DNA of 11,347 nucleotides from an uncultured Clostridia bacterium (GTDB taxonomy: Bacteria > Bacillota > Clostridia > Christensenellales > UBA1242): contig CAMOEU010000014.1 in the NCBI GenBank assembly GCA_946612575.1, forward strand, positions 1 to 11,347. Reading direction: 5' to 3'. Every line of letters starts with the position of its first letter. Position 1 is the stretch's first letter. Of the stretch, positions 1 through 8,254 are shown one piece after another. The position numbers and the translations under genes are program-made. The notes under the pieces are model-generated. The model saw only the letters and a program-made list of their open reading frames with translations. It did not search any database and was not told the DNA's origin.

Positions 1-212
1 TTTGTTCTCATACATCTTTGAATGTCACAAATCTTATCTCCTGCAGGATGTTTTGCCCCCAAAAGATAAGGAACAAGTGGATGCATTCCAGCAGTTGTGA
101 AAAGATCTGTTGGATCATTTTCAGGAACAATAGAATAACTATCTATTCTCTTAAATCCGTGTTTTTCAAAAAATTTAAACCATTTTTCTTTAAGTTCTGT
201 ATCTGTAATCAT
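1..212 (-). CDS. alaS: Alanyl-tRNA synthetase, N-terminal fragment (runs off the window)
   Basis: This is the first 70 codons of alanyl-tRNA synthetase, the cytoplasmic class II enzyme that charges tRNA-Ala and, by its G3-U identity pair, tmRNA. It was translated by hand from the ATG at 212. The peptide starts MITDTELKEKWFKFFEKHGF and continues with VPENDPTDLFTTAGMHPLVP and then KICDIQRCMRT. These match the family's opening helix, the VPxxDPT.LFT.AGM block and the (Q)KC(I)RT block of the class II catalytic core. GGGAG lies 7 nt before the ATG, which supports this start. The remaining roughly 800 residues expected for the family lie beyond position 1. It has its own promoter in the 60 bp after the preceding gene. 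The HPLVPYLLG wording is a variant of the more common NQFKPYFLG. Confidence 0.95.
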   Translation of the reverse strand, partial: MITDTELKEKWFKFFEKHGFKRIDSYSIVPENDPTDLFTTAGMHPLVPYLLGAKHPAGDKICDIQRCMRT

Positions 213-236
213 AAATTTTCTCCCAAGATGCTATAT

Positions 237-265
237 ATCATAGCAAAAATACCTAAAAAAGACAA
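237..265 (-). promoter_or_regulatory. Sigma-A type promoter of alaS
   Basis: On the minus strand, TTGTCT (265-260) and TATGAT (242-237) are separated by exactly 17 nt, with a TGn extended -10 just before TATGAT. Initiation would fall near 230, giving a leader of about 18 nt that includes the GGGAG ribosome site. The promoter begins just after the stop codon of the upstream small membrane protein. A 17-bp imperfect palindrome (229-245, arms TGCTAT/ATAGCA) covers the -10. Confidence 0.7.
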
Positions 266-272
266 GCAAATA

Positions 273-695
273 TCATTTTTTATCTTTTTGATTGATAACC
301 CTAACAATCTGTGCTCTTCTTCTTTTTCTTTGTTTTTTCTTTGACCTTTCGCTGACGATTTTTCCGCGATTGTCAACCTGTTTTGAAATCACATCTTCCG
401 CTTTCGAATTCTGGACAGCATTTATGCAAGCCTTTTTGCCTTTATACTTTTGAATGAATCCATAAACAAACATAACACAGCAAACAATCAAATAAACCAC
501 CAAAAAACCCGCAAAAAACAAGTTAAAACCAGAAACCAAAACAAAAACCAAAACTAGTGCAACAAAAAGCAAAAGTGAAAAAAATGCATATCGTAAGTCG
601 TTTTTTGCATTTTCGAAGGTCTTTTTTCCTTCCAAAAACTGCACATGGTATTCTCCTTCAACATTTTCTATGTTGTTTATATTCAAATTTGCCAT
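273..695 (-). CDS. Small two-helix membrane protein with a basic tail, function unknown
   Basis: I do not recognise this 140-residue protein. It has a hydrophilic N-terminus (1-35), two closely spaced hydrophobic segments (about 37-56 and 58-80) forming a helical hairpin, and a hydrophilic C-terminal half ending in a strongly basic cluster (residues about 117-128, KKKQRKRRR-like). The short turn between the helices predicts that both tails lie on the same side. The positive-inside rule puts them in the cytoplasm, where the basic tail could touch RNA, ribosomes or acidic lipid; that is inference. The ATG at 695 is 7 nt after the trhP stop. Its ribosome site AGAAGG overlaps the end of trhP, so it is the last gene of the prfB-tsaD-trhP operon. 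The stop is TGA. No signal peptide cleavage motif is visible. Confidence 0.75.
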   Translation of the reverse strand: MANLNINNIENVEGEYHVQFLEGKKTFENAKNDLRYAFFSLLLFVALVLVFVLVSGFNLFFAGFLVVYLIVCCVMFVYGFIQKYKGKKACINAVQNSKAEDVISKQVDNRGKIVSERSKKKQRKRRRAQIVRVINQKDKK

Positions 696-702
696 AAATT
701 AC

Positions 703-1887
703 CTACCTTCTCAAAATATCTCCCACTTGAAGATTGAATTTGCAAGGGACAGTCACCTTTTCTTGCACAACTTTTGCACTCTCCACTTCAATTCCAGCAG
801 AATTTGTTATTTTCTCAATTTTAAACTTTTTATTGAAAATATTTGCATCCGGACTCAAAATTTCGAGAGTGTCGCCCACAGAAAACTTGTTTCTCATTTC
901 AAGTTCGGCAATTCCATTTTCACATTTTGTGACAACAGCAACAAATTCGCTGTTTTGAACAGGCATACTATCAAGAGTGTATTGTTTTTCTTCATCTCCA
1001 AAATAGAAACCTGTTGTGTATCTTCTGTGACTAGCTTTTTCAAGTTCTTCCAAAATTTCTTTTGTAGGTTTTTTAGGAAGCATATCAATCGCTCTTCTAT
1101 ATGCATTGACAACGGTCGCAACATAATATGGAGATTTCATTCTTCCCTCAATCTTTACACTATCGACTCCAATTTCTTTCAAAAGTCCAAGATATTCAAT
1201 CATATTCAAGTCCTTCGAATTGAAGATATAAGAGCCTCTTTCATCTTCCTGCACTTCCATTTCATCTTCACGGTTTACTTCTCTAACCATATACTTCCAT
1301 CTGCAAGCCTGGACACATTCTCCATGATTTGAATCTCTTCCAGTCAAATAGTTTGAAAGCAAGCATCTGCCAGAATATGCCATACACATTGCCCCATGGA
1401 CAAAAACTTCAATTTCAATGTTTGATGGAGTTTTTTGTCTTATTTCCTTCACTTCTTCCAAAGACAACTCTCTTGCAAGGATAAGTCTTTTCACTCCCAA
1501 ACTTGCCATAAGTTTTGCAGAATATGAATTTATGATGTTTGCTTGTGTGCTGACATGAACATTAAGTTTTGGAGCCTTTTCTCTGATGAAAGCCAAAATC
1601 CCGATGTCAGCAACAATAACTGCATCGACACCAATTTTTTGCAAAAACTTGAGATATTCTTCAAGCCCTTCAAAATCCTTGTCTTTTGCAATAATATTGA
1701 GTGTCACATGCACCCTTTTGTTTTGAGAATGAGCAATTTTCACAGCTTTTTCCATTTCTTCTTCTGTGAAATTTCCTGCAAATGCTCTAAGTCCAAATTT
1801 CCCACCAGCAAGATAAACTGCATCTGCACCAAAATGCAAAGCGGTCAAAAATTTTTCAAAATTTCCAGCAGGAGCCAAAAGTTCCAT
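703..1887 (-). CDS. trhP: Peptidase U32 family tRNA hydroxylation protein (TrhP-like)
   Basis: This 394-residue member of the U32 family is annotated historically as a collagenase-like protease. Members such as E. coli TrhP (YegQ) and B. subtilis YrrN/YrrO are now known to hydroxylate U34 of tRNA to 5-hydroxyuridine, the first step to mo5U/cmo5U. The N-terminal MELLAPAG start and the barrel domain are typical. The signature EVFVHGAMCMAYSGRC at about 160-175 is intact. Four cysteines (C168, C175, C191, C195; spacing C-X6-C-X15-C-X3-C) fit the family's Fe-S ligand set. VKIEGRMKS (244-252) is the second conserved block, and residues about 310-394 form the C-terminal beta domain. The length is close to YrrO rather than to the shorter YrrN. 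AGGAG sits 7 nt before the ATG. It follows tsaD by 18 nt. Only one paralogue is visible here, so the TrhP1/TrhP2 division cannot be judged. Confidence 0.88.
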   Translation of the reverse strand: MELLAPAGNFEKFLTALHFGADAVYLAGGKFGLRAFAGNFTEEEMEKAVKIAHSQNKRVHVTLNIIAKDKDFEGLEEYLKFLQKIGVDAVIVADIGILAFIREKAPKLNVHVSTQANIINSYSAKLMASLGVKRLILARELSLEEVKEIRQKTPSNIEIEVFVHGAMCMAYSGRCLLSNYLTGRDSNHGECVQACRWKYMVREVNREDEMEVQEDERGSYIFNSKDLNMIEYLGLLKEIGVDSVKIEGRMKSPYYVATVVNAYRRAIDMLPKKPTKEILEELEKASHRRYTTGFYFGDEEKQYTLDSMPVQNSEFVAVVTKCENGIAELEMRNKFSVGDTLEILSPDANIFNKKFKIEKITNSAGIEVESAKVVQEKVTVPCKFNLQVGDILRR

Positions 1888-1905
1888 AAAAATTCTCCTT
1901 TTAAA

Positions 1906-2964
1906 CTAAATCCCCACAGTAGGTTTTGCAGTGAGTGTAAGATCACTCAGTCCAATTCCTGCTTTGAGATAATAATAAGCAATCGCACCAATCATTGCGG
2001 CATTGTCTGTGCAATACTTAAGCACAGGCATATACACTTTGATATTGTTTTTTTCTCCAAAGTTTTGAAGTTTTTCTCTGAGTCTAGAATTTGCTCCAAC
2101 ACCACCCGCAACAACAATCTTGTCTTTTCCAAGTTTTTTGCAAGCATCTATTGCTTTTGTGCAAAGTTCGTCAGTGACAAGTTCTTGGAAAGTGCAAGCA
2201 ACATCTTCCTTACAAATTTCTTCCCCTTTCTGTTCTTTATTGTGAACATAGTTTACAACAGCAGTCTTAAGCCCGCTAAATGAAAAATTGTATGTATCTC
2301 TAAGCGGAGTTTTGTAGTTGAATTTTATCACATTTTTCCCTTGTTTTGCAAGTCTATCAATGTTTGGACCACCAGGATAAGAAAGACCAAGCACTCTAGC
2401 AACTTTATCAAAACATTCTCCCACAGAGTCATCAACTGTCGAGCCAATAAGTTTAAACTGGCAATAATCTTTCACATCAACAATTGCTGTATGACCACCA
2501 GAAACCATCAAACACAAAAATGGTGGTTTCAAGTCCAAGTGAGAAATATAATTTGCACCAATATGACCATGAACATGGCTGACCGCAATAAGTGGAATAT
2601 TAAGTGCATAAGCAAGAGTCTTCGCAAAGTTGACCCCAACAAGTAAAGCTCCCATAAGCCCTGCACCATATGTCACAGCGACAGCATCAATGTCTTCAAG
2701 TTTGATTTTTGCTTCTTCAATTGCCTGCTCAAGCACAGTTGAGATGTTTTTGATATGATTTCTCGAAGCAATTTCTGGCACAACACCACCATAAAGTTTG
2801 TGAATATCAATTTGTGAAGAAACAATGTTTGAAAGCACTTCTCTTCCATTTTTTACCACCGCAATTGAAGTTTCATCGCAAGAAGACTCAATTGATAAAA
2901 TCAGGACATCTTTCTTTGCCCTTAAAAGCTCAAATTTTTCTTTTGCAGTTTCAATATAACCCAT
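1906..2964 (-). CDS. tsaD: tRNA N6-adenosine threonylcarbamoyltransferase TsaD
   Basis: TsaD (Kae1/Gcp family, 352 aa) transfers threonylcarbamoyl from threonylcarbamoyl-AMP to A37 of ANN-decoding tRNAs, with TsaB and TsaE as partners (neither is in this window). Visible motifs are IESSCDETSIAVV (25-37), GGVVPEIASRNH (59-70), the metal-binding HVHGH (H130, H134), SGGHT (155-159), the FDK segment (185-187), GGVGAN (287-292), and CTDNAAMIG with the third metal ligand D320. About 19 residues precede the usual start of the fold (MGYIETAKEKFELLRAKKDV). No other Met lies between them and the first motif, so the extension is genuine. The ATG overlaps the prfB stop as TAATG, implying translational coupling; the nearest purine-rich site (AAAAGGA) is rather far, about 13 nt upstream. 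Stop TAG. Confidence 0.97.
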   Translation of the reverse strand: MGYIETAKEKFELLRAKKDVLILSIESSCDETSIAVVKNGREVLSNIVSSQIDIHKLYGGVVPEIASRNHIKNISTVLEQAIEEAKIKLEDIDAVAVTYGAGLMGALLVGVNFAKTLAYALNIPLIAVSHVHGHIGANYISHLDLKPPFLCLMVSGGHTAIVDVKDYCQFKLIGSTVDDSVGECFDKVARVLGLSYPGGPNIDRLAKQGKNVIKFNYKTPLRDTYNFSFSGLKTAVVNYVHNKEQKGEEICKEDVACTFQELVTDELCTKAIDACKKLGKDKIVVAGGVGANSRLREKLQNFGEKNNIKVYMPVLKYCTDNAAMIGAIAYYYLKAGIGLSDLTLTAKPTVGI

Positions 2965-4068
2965 TATTTCACACTAGTCCTTTTCAAATATTCGTTTATA
3001 AATTCTTGCAGATTTCCATTCATAACACCCTGCACATCGCTCGTTTCAAAATTTGTTCTGTGGTCTTTAACCATTGTATATGGGCAAAAAACATAAGAAC
3101 GAATTTGACTTCCCCACTCAATCTTTTTCACATCTCCCCTGATTGATGCAAGTTTTTCCATTTCCTCAAGTTCTTGTTTTTCGACGAGTTTAGAATAAAG
3201 CATCTTCATTGCCGTTTCTTTGTTTTGCACTTGTGACCTTTCGTTTTGACAAGCAACAACAATGCCTGTAGACAAGTGAGTGATCCTGATTGCAGATTCA
3301 GTTTTGTTGACATGCTGTCCGCCAGCACCCGAACTTCTGTATGTGTCAATCTTCAAATCTTCAGGCCTAATCACAATGTCTGGAGCTTCTTCAATCTCCG
3401 GCATAACTTCCACACTTGCAAAACTTGTGTGTCTTCTTGCATTTGCATCAAAAGGAGAAATTCTAACAAGTCTATGGACTCCCTTTTCAGCCTTAAGATA
3501 ACCGTAAGCAAACTCTCCAGAAACCAAAAACGAAATTGATTTGATTCCCGCCTCATCGCCATCCAAAACATCAAGCACTTTGATTTTGAAGCCAGATTTT
3601 TCCGCATACATACAGTACATTCTGTAAAGCATATCAGCCCAGTCTTGTGCTTCTGTGCCACCCGCACCTGCATGAATTGTCAAAATTGCATTATAATTGT
3701 CATATTTCCCTGAAAGCAAAGTTTCAAGTTTTGCATTTTCAATCTCAACTTCCAAAAATTTGAGATTTTGTGAGAGTTCTTGATAAATTTTATCATCATC
3801 ACACTCTTGCAAAAGTTCTATTGCCAAAGAACACTCTTCTAGTTTTTCTTCAATTCTGTTTGCTTTGTCAAGTTTATATTCACAAAGCTTCATTTCTCTT
3901 CCGATTTTTGAAACTTTTTTGCTATCATTATAAAAACCATCTTCAAGTTGGATTTGTCTAAGTTTTTCTATTTCTTTTTTTTGCCCTTCTGGGTCAAAGA
4001 CACTCCTTTATGAAAACAAATTCTTCTTTCAAATTTTCAAGTTTTTCTTTTTCAATATCAACAATCAT
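2964..4068 (-). CDS. prfB: Peptide chain release factor 2, expressed by programmed +1 frameshift
   Basis: RF2 recognises UGA and UAA and triggers peptide release. The gene is split into two frames. ATG at 4068 (GGAG 6 nt upstream) opens 24 codons, MIVDIEKEK... to ...FIKECL, followed by an in-frame TGA (3996-3994). Shifting by +1 reads CTT-GAC and continues DPEGQKKEIEKL... into the long frame, giving 367 residues, the normal family length. The anticodon-like SPF motif is at residues about 204-206 and the catalytic GGQ at 249-251, both one off E. coli numbering. The N-terminal coiled-coil domain, the HAGAGGTEAQDW block and the C-terminal WGSQIRSYVF block are all present. It heads an operon with tsaD (1-nt overlap). 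Without the frameshift, the long frame would be misread as a 309-residue protein starting at 3893 and lacking part of domain 1. Confidence 0.97.
3993..4009 (-). promoter_or_regulatory. prfB programmed +1 frameshift site
   Basis: The minus strand reads AAAGGAG-TGT-CTT-TGA-C. The internal Shine-Dalgarno-like AGGAG lies 3 nt before the slippery CTT, followed by the poorly terminating TGAC. This reproduces the geometry of the known bacterial site (AGGGGG-UAU-CUU-UGA-C in E. coli). Low RF2 slows reading of UGA and favours slippage onto GAC, so the protein autoregulates its own synthesis. The family rule and the exact spacing support recoding rather than a sequencing error. Confidence 0.95.
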
Positions 4069-4092
4069 TTCAATCTCCAAATTATAGTAAAT

Positions 4093-4121
4093 ATTATAGA
4101 ACAAAAGTCACAAAAAGTAAA
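4093..4121 (-). promoter_or_regulatory. Promoter of the prfB-tsaD-trhP-orf140 operon
   Basis: TTTACT (4121-4116) and a perfect TATAAT (4098-4093) are separated by 17 nt on the minus strand. Initiation near 4086 would leave a leader of about 18 nt carrying GGAG before the ATG at 4068. It lies between the terminator of the upstream permease gene and prfB, and is the only good promoter I see for the four-gene run. The rest of the stretch 4122-4192 is A/T-rich with no further signal. Confidence 0.65.
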
Positions 4122-4192
4122 GATTTTTTATTGCAAAAAAATATTCAAAAAACAAAAATTCAAAAAATGCTGAAAATTCGATAAATACTGAC

Positions 4193-4219
4193 AAAAAAAT
4201 GAAGCCTAAACTTCATTTT
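4193..4219 (-). terminator. Intrinsic terminator of the ATPase-permease operon
   Basis: On the minus strand AAAATGAAG (4219-4211), a 6-nt loop TTTAGG, and CTTCATTTT (4204-4196) form a 9-bp hairpin running into seven T's (4199-4193). The stop codon TAG of the permease gene is inside the loop, so the gene end and the terminator are superimposed. The stem is A/T-rich at its base, and its strength is therefore moderate. Confidence 0.75.
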
Positions 4220-5495
4220 CTTCTCTATTTTTCTTTAAATTATTTTTCAAAATCAAAATGCCTTCATCATCAAGTGTTTTTTCAAGGAAAATAATCGAAA
4301 TTCCAAAGCAAACATACATCAAACATGCAAATTCCAAAGCCACATAAAGCAAGATTTCGCTGTTTAATATTCCACAAAGAAGGATGATTGAAAGTGTCAT
4401 TATTCTGCCAAGCAAAAGACTTACTTCACAAAGAGCATTCACTTCCAAAATTTGTCCATACATAGACAAAGCCCGTGCAATTCCGCCCCTTCTTCTTGCA
4501 TCAGAAATTGAAATCAAAACAACATTGAAAATTGTAAACACTGCATAAAAAATTGCGACGGTCACTTGCGATGTTGTTATACACAAAACTATTGCGGAAA
4601 CTGAAACCAAAACAATAACTGGAACAACAAAGATTGTCGCCCTTCTTTTTCTGTAAAATTTAAGGTAGAAAAGAAGCAAAACAATCGAACACAATGTAAA
4701 AATTGAAGTTAAAAGTCCAAGTGATGTGTTTGAGCCGTATGCTCTTATTGTGAAAAGCACCATAAGCACAATAATTGAGTCATACGATGCTCCCCTAAAA
4801 AAGTCACTGATATAGGCAAGGATAAGAGGTTTTTTTGCTTCCTTATGCTCCTTCACAAACTTTGAATATTTTTTGAAAGAAAAATCTGTATCAAGTTTCT
4901 TTTTAGGCTTTATCAAAAAAGAAAACACAATCATAACAGCACAAAGAACAATCATTATTATTGAAAGATATGAAAAACTTAAATTGTCAATAATAAGTCC
5001 AAACGAAACAGGAAACAGCACGGTGACAACTTGACCAATAATCTTTTTTAGTGCAGAAAATTTGATAAGTTTTTCACTGTTTACAACTTCACCTTGCAAA
5101 GCCCCGTGACCAGCTGAAAAAAATGTGTATCCAAGCCCATAAATCACGGCAATAAGTGGAGTGTATGTCAAAAGATCACTTTCTCCACCAAGTCCAAAGA
5201 TATAAACCAAAAGCACTGTTGCTGTAAGCAAAATCGCTCCAATTGAAACATAAATGCTTTTGTTTATTCTCACAAGCAAATGTCCCGAAAACAAAAATGG
5301 TATGCCTGTCAATACAAATTGAATGATATAAAACAGTGCAATATACATTATTTTTGTCGAAGCACTTGCACCACAACTGTATATTTTTGAAACAAAAAAC
5401 AAGTCAATAAAGATTTTAATTATCACTTGAATTGTCTCACAAGCAATAAGTGAAAAAGAATTCAGGTCAAAAGCTTTTTTCTCTTTAGTTTCCAT
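4206..5495 (-). CDS. MFS-like multipass membrane transporter, substrate unknown
   Basis: This 429-residue polytopic membrane protein has about twelve hydrophobic segments (roughly 13-36, 47-70, 80-101, 108-130, 150-170, 172-195, 222-250, 256-279, 286-306, 310-332, 352-376 and 380-404). They are split 6+6 by a basic hydrophilic loop (195-222, PKKKLDTDFSFKKY...), as in major facilitator superfamily carriers. A degenerate motif-A-like GHLLVRINK (71-79) sits in loop 2-3, and a basic KFYRKRR lies at the equivalent loop 8-9. Other distinctive short stretches are GHGALQGE (129-136) and SDARRRGG (331-338). The C-terminus is charged. Start ATG overlaps the ATPase stop as TAATG, so it is translationally coupled to the cation pump. 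The only purine-rich site (AAAGGGTGG) is about 11 nt upstream. No substrate can be inferred from sequence alone. Confidence 0.8.
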   Translation of the reverse strand: METKEKKAFDLNSFSLIACETIQVIIKIFIDLFFVSKIYSCGASASTKIMYIALFYIIQFVLTGIPFLFSGHLLVRINKSIYVSIGAILLTATVLLVYIFGLGGESDLLTYTPLIAVIYGLGYTFFSAGHGALQGEVVNSEKLIKFSALKKIIGQVVTVLFPVSFGLIIDNLSFSYLSIIMIVLCAVMIVFSFLIKPKKKLDTDFSFKKYSKFVKEHKEAKKPLILAYISDFFRGASYDSIIVLMVLFTIRAYGSNTSLGLLTSIFTLCSIVLLLFYLKFYRKRRATIFVVPVIVLVSVSAIVLCITTSQVTVAIFYAVFTIFNVVLISISDARRRGGIARALSMYGQILEVNALCEVSLLLGRIMTLSIILLCGILNSEILLYVALEFACLMYVCFGISIIFLEKTLDDEGILILKNNLKKNREENEV

Positions 5496-8248
5496 TATTT
5501 TCTTTCCACCCTTTCACTATGTTTTCTCAAAATAAACTTCACAATTTCAAAGTAAGGCACAATCAAAACCGCACAACCTATTGCAATAAGCCATTGCCAC
5601 CAATTTATCATTGAAATACCAAGTGCAGATGTTATTGGTCCAAGTGGAATCACAACAACAAGCACTGTCAAAATTGCAGAAACAACAAAACTGATATTGA
5701 GAACCTTGTTTGCAAAAATATTTTTACTAAACAAAGATTCTGTCCTGCTCTTGAGATTGAAAGCATGGAAAAGTTCGGTCAAGCACAAATATACAAAACA
5801 TACTGTAGTGACCTCTGCAGATGTAAAACCAAAAACAAAAGTTGTCAAACAATACAAAAGGATAAGCATTGCAGAAACAAAAACTGAAGAAGCCAAGATA
5901 TTTATCCCAACATCCCCCTTAAACAAACTTCCCCTATTTTTCACAGGTTTTCGTTTCATAACATTACTTTCCGCTTTCTCAAACCCTAGTGCAAGTCCGA
6001 CAAATGTGTCAGAAACAAAGTTTATCCACATAATAAGTGGTGCAGAGAAGAAATTTACATCTCCAAAACCAATCAAAATAACTGACAAGGCAAAAAGTTC
6101 TGCAATGGATGTCCCAAGCAAAAACATCAAAAGTTTCAAAAGAGTATCATAAATTCTTCTACCTTCTTTGACAGCCCCGACAATAGTTGCAAAGTTGTCA
6201 TCAGTCAGGATGATATCAGCCGCTTCCTTAGTGACATCAGTGCCTGTGATGCCCATTCCAACACCAATATCTGCTGCCTTTATGCTTGGAGCATCATTCA
6301 CCCCATCGCCTGTCATAGCAACAATCTTGTCATTTGCCTTAAGAGCTTTAACGATTCTTACTTTATGTTCTGGACTCACTCTAGCATAAACAGAGAAAGT
6401 GTTCACAAGTTTCTCAAATCTTTCATCGTCAATTTCATCAAGTTCTTTTCCAGTAATAACTCTTTTTTCGTCAGAGCAAATTCCAAGCTCTTTCGCAATT
6501 GCAAAAGCCGTGTCTTTATGGTCACCAGTTATCATAATTGTGGTAATACCTGCTTGCTTACAAGTCTTGATTGCATCCTTAACTTCATCTCTTGGTGGAT
6601 CAATCATCCCCACAAGTCCGATAAAGCACATATCAACTTCTGTGTTTTTGCTTGTTGGTCTGCCTACCTTGTCAACTTGTCTAAATGCAAAAGCCAAAAG
6701 TCTCAAAGCACTTGAAGCATACTCATAGTTTTTCTGCATAATAAGTTCTTTATCAGCATTTGTAAGTCTTCTTATCTTTCCATCGTCCAAAATTCTGTCG
6801 CATCTAGACAAAACACTGTCAATTGCACCCTTTGTGTAAACAATATTTTTCCCATCAACATTATGTATTGTTGACATCATCTTTCTTTCACTATCGAAAG
6901 GAACTTCATTTATTCTTTCAAATTGACCATCAACATATTCTTTGCTTATACCATATTTATAACCAAAATCTACAAGAGCAATTTCAGTTGGATCTCCAAC
7001 AGTCTCAAGTTTTCCGTCTTCCACCTTAACTCTAGTGTCATTACACAAAAGCATACACTTAAGAATTTCATTAAAGTTTCTGTCTTCATTAAATTTATCT
7101 TCATGTATTTGTGAAACTTCATCCAAAGTGAGTGCAGATGATGGCAAAGTTTCATTCTCTTTGTTTATGTCATCACAAAGACCGCCAAGATAGAAAATCT
7201 TCTTAACTGTCATTTTGTTTAAAGTCAATGTCCCAGTTTTGTCCGAACAAATAACTTCAGTGCTTCCCAAAGTTTCCACAGCAGGCAAATGTTTGACAAT
7301 CGCCCTTTGCTCACTCATTCTTTTCACACCAAGCGACATTGCAACTGTGTTGCAAGCAGGCAGTCCTTCAGGAATTGCACAAACTGCAATTGCTATTGCC
7401 ATTGAAATAGAACCAAAAATATTTGCACCTCTTATTATTTCAACAACAAACAGCACAGCACACACAGCAAGCACAACAAATGTTATGATAAGATTTGTCT
7501 TTTTTAGTCTTTTTGTAATTGGTGTTTCTTCACTTTCAATTTCATTAAGTGCAGATGTAATCTTTCCCATTTCAGTATGCATTCCGCAAGCCACAACAAC
7601 ACCAGTCGCTCTTCCATAAGAAACACTTGTGCCCATAAATGCCATATTTGTTCTTTCTGCCAAAGGTGCACCATCTTCACAAACTGCCAAAGCATCTTTT
7701 TCAACCGGCACACTTTCTCCAGTAAGAGCACTCTCAATGATTTTGAGCGAACTACTTTCAATAAGTCTCAAATCTGCAGGCACAACATCACCCGCTTCCA
7801 AAACAACAATATCACCCAAAACCAGTTCTTCAGTTTTGATGCTTATCGCCTTTCCATTTCTCAAAACCTCACAATAAGGCTTTGTTAGGTTTTTAAGCGA
7901 CTCCATTGCTTTTTCAGAATTTTTTTCTTGCAAAAAACCAATAAGAGCATTTACAAACACAACAATCAAAATGATTCCTGCATCAATAAATTCGTCATAT
8001 GTTTTGTTTACAATTCCGATTATCACACTGACAAAACAACTTATCATCAAGACAATAATCAAAACATTTTTAAATTGGTCCAAAAATTTCAAAAAGCCAT
8101 TTCTTTTCTTTTTTGGAGTAAGTTCGTTTTTGCCATTTTCTTCAAGTCTAGTTTTTGCTGTGCGAGAAGAAAGTCCCTGTCTTTGTGACTGAGTTTTTTC
8201 AAGACATTCATCTATTGAACACACAAAAGCTTTTTCAATGTTTTCCAT
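5495..8248 (-). CDS. Cation-transporting P-type ATPase, type II, probably calcium
   Basis: This 917-residue P2-type ATPase of the inner membrane exports a cation, most likely Ca2+, at the cost of ATP. Domain order is complete: N-terminal cation-ATPase domain, M1-M2, actuator with TGES (176-179), M3-M4 with PEGLP (293-297, E294), phosphorylation site DKTGTLT (D336), nucleotide domain with KGA (residues about 473-475), hinge TGDGVNDAP (646-654), then M5-M10. Compared with SERCA, the carboxylates E309, E771 and D800 (here E294, E717, D747) and N796 (N743) are kept. N768 and T799 are replaced by serine (S714, S746), so site II looks intact and site I altered. Start: the frame is open to a TTG at 8284, but the ATG at 8248 gives the normal N-terminus MENIEKAF and lies just after a promoter -10. 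Neither has a Shine-Dalgarno site. It overlaps the downstream permease. Confidence 0.93.
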   Translation of the reverse strand: MENIEKAFVCSIDECLEKTQSQRQGLSSRTAKTRLEENGKNELTPKKKRNGFLKFLDQFKNVLIIVLMISCFVSVIIGIVNKTYDEFIDAGIILIVVFVNALIGFLQEKNSEKAMESLKNLTKPYCEVLRNGKAISIKTEELVLGDIVVLEAGDVVPADLRLIESSSLKIIESALTGESVPVEKDALAVCEDGAPLAERTNMAFMGTSVSYGRATGVVVACGMHTEMGKITSALNEIESEETPITKRLKKTNLIITFVVLAVCAVLFVVEIIRGANIFGSISMAIAIAVCAIPEGLPACNTVAMSLGVKRMSEQRAIVKHLPAVETLGSTEVICSDKTGTLTLNKMTVKKIFYLGGLCDDINKENETLPSSALTLDEVSQIHEDKFNEDRNFNEILKCMLLCNDTRVKVEDGKLETVGDPTEIALVDFGYKYGISKEYVDGQFERINEVPFDSERKMMSTIHNVDGKNIVYTKGAIDSVLSRCDRILDDGKIRRLTNADKELIMQKNYEYASSALRLLAFAFRQVDKVGRPTSKNTEVDMCFIGLVGMIDPPRDEVKDAIKTCKQAGITTIMITGDHKDTAFAIAKELGICSDEKRVITGKELDEIDDERFEKLVNTFSVYARVSPEHKVRIVKALKANDKIVAMTGDGVNDAPSIKAADIGVGMGITGTDVTKEAADIILTDDNFATIVGAVKEGRRIYDTLLKLLMFLLGTSIAELFALSVILIGFGDVNFFSAPLIMWINFVSDTFVGLALGFEKAESNVMKRKPVKNRGSLFKGDVGINILASSVFVSAMLILLYCLTTFVFGFTSAEVTTVCFVYLCLTELFHAFNLKSRTESLFSKNIFANKVLNISFVVSAILTVLVVVIPLGPITSALGISMINWWQWLIAIGCAVLIVPYFEIVKFILRKHSERVERK

Positions 8249-8254
8249 ATGATT

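Noticed and set aside
670..1332. 220-codon plus-strand frame opposite trhP
   Set aside because: The opposite strand carries the conserved U32 signature and cysteines; the Phe/Ser-rich peptide is a shadow.
1543..2283. 246-codon open frame on the plus strand across trhP and tsaD
   Set aside because: It is antisense to two certain genes and has a composition typical of the reverse complement of AT-rich coding DNA; no start signal.
3893..3996. prfB starting at the ATG at 3893, or a broken prfB
   Set aside because: The upstream 58 residues, a canonical frameshift site and a good ribosome site at 4068 show a full-length recoded gene rather than a truncation or error.
4100..4200. A-rich near-repeats of the type CAAAAAATATTCAAAAAAC
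   Set aside because: They are irregular low-complexity A/T sequence with no constant unit or spacing, so neither a CRISPR nor an iteron array.
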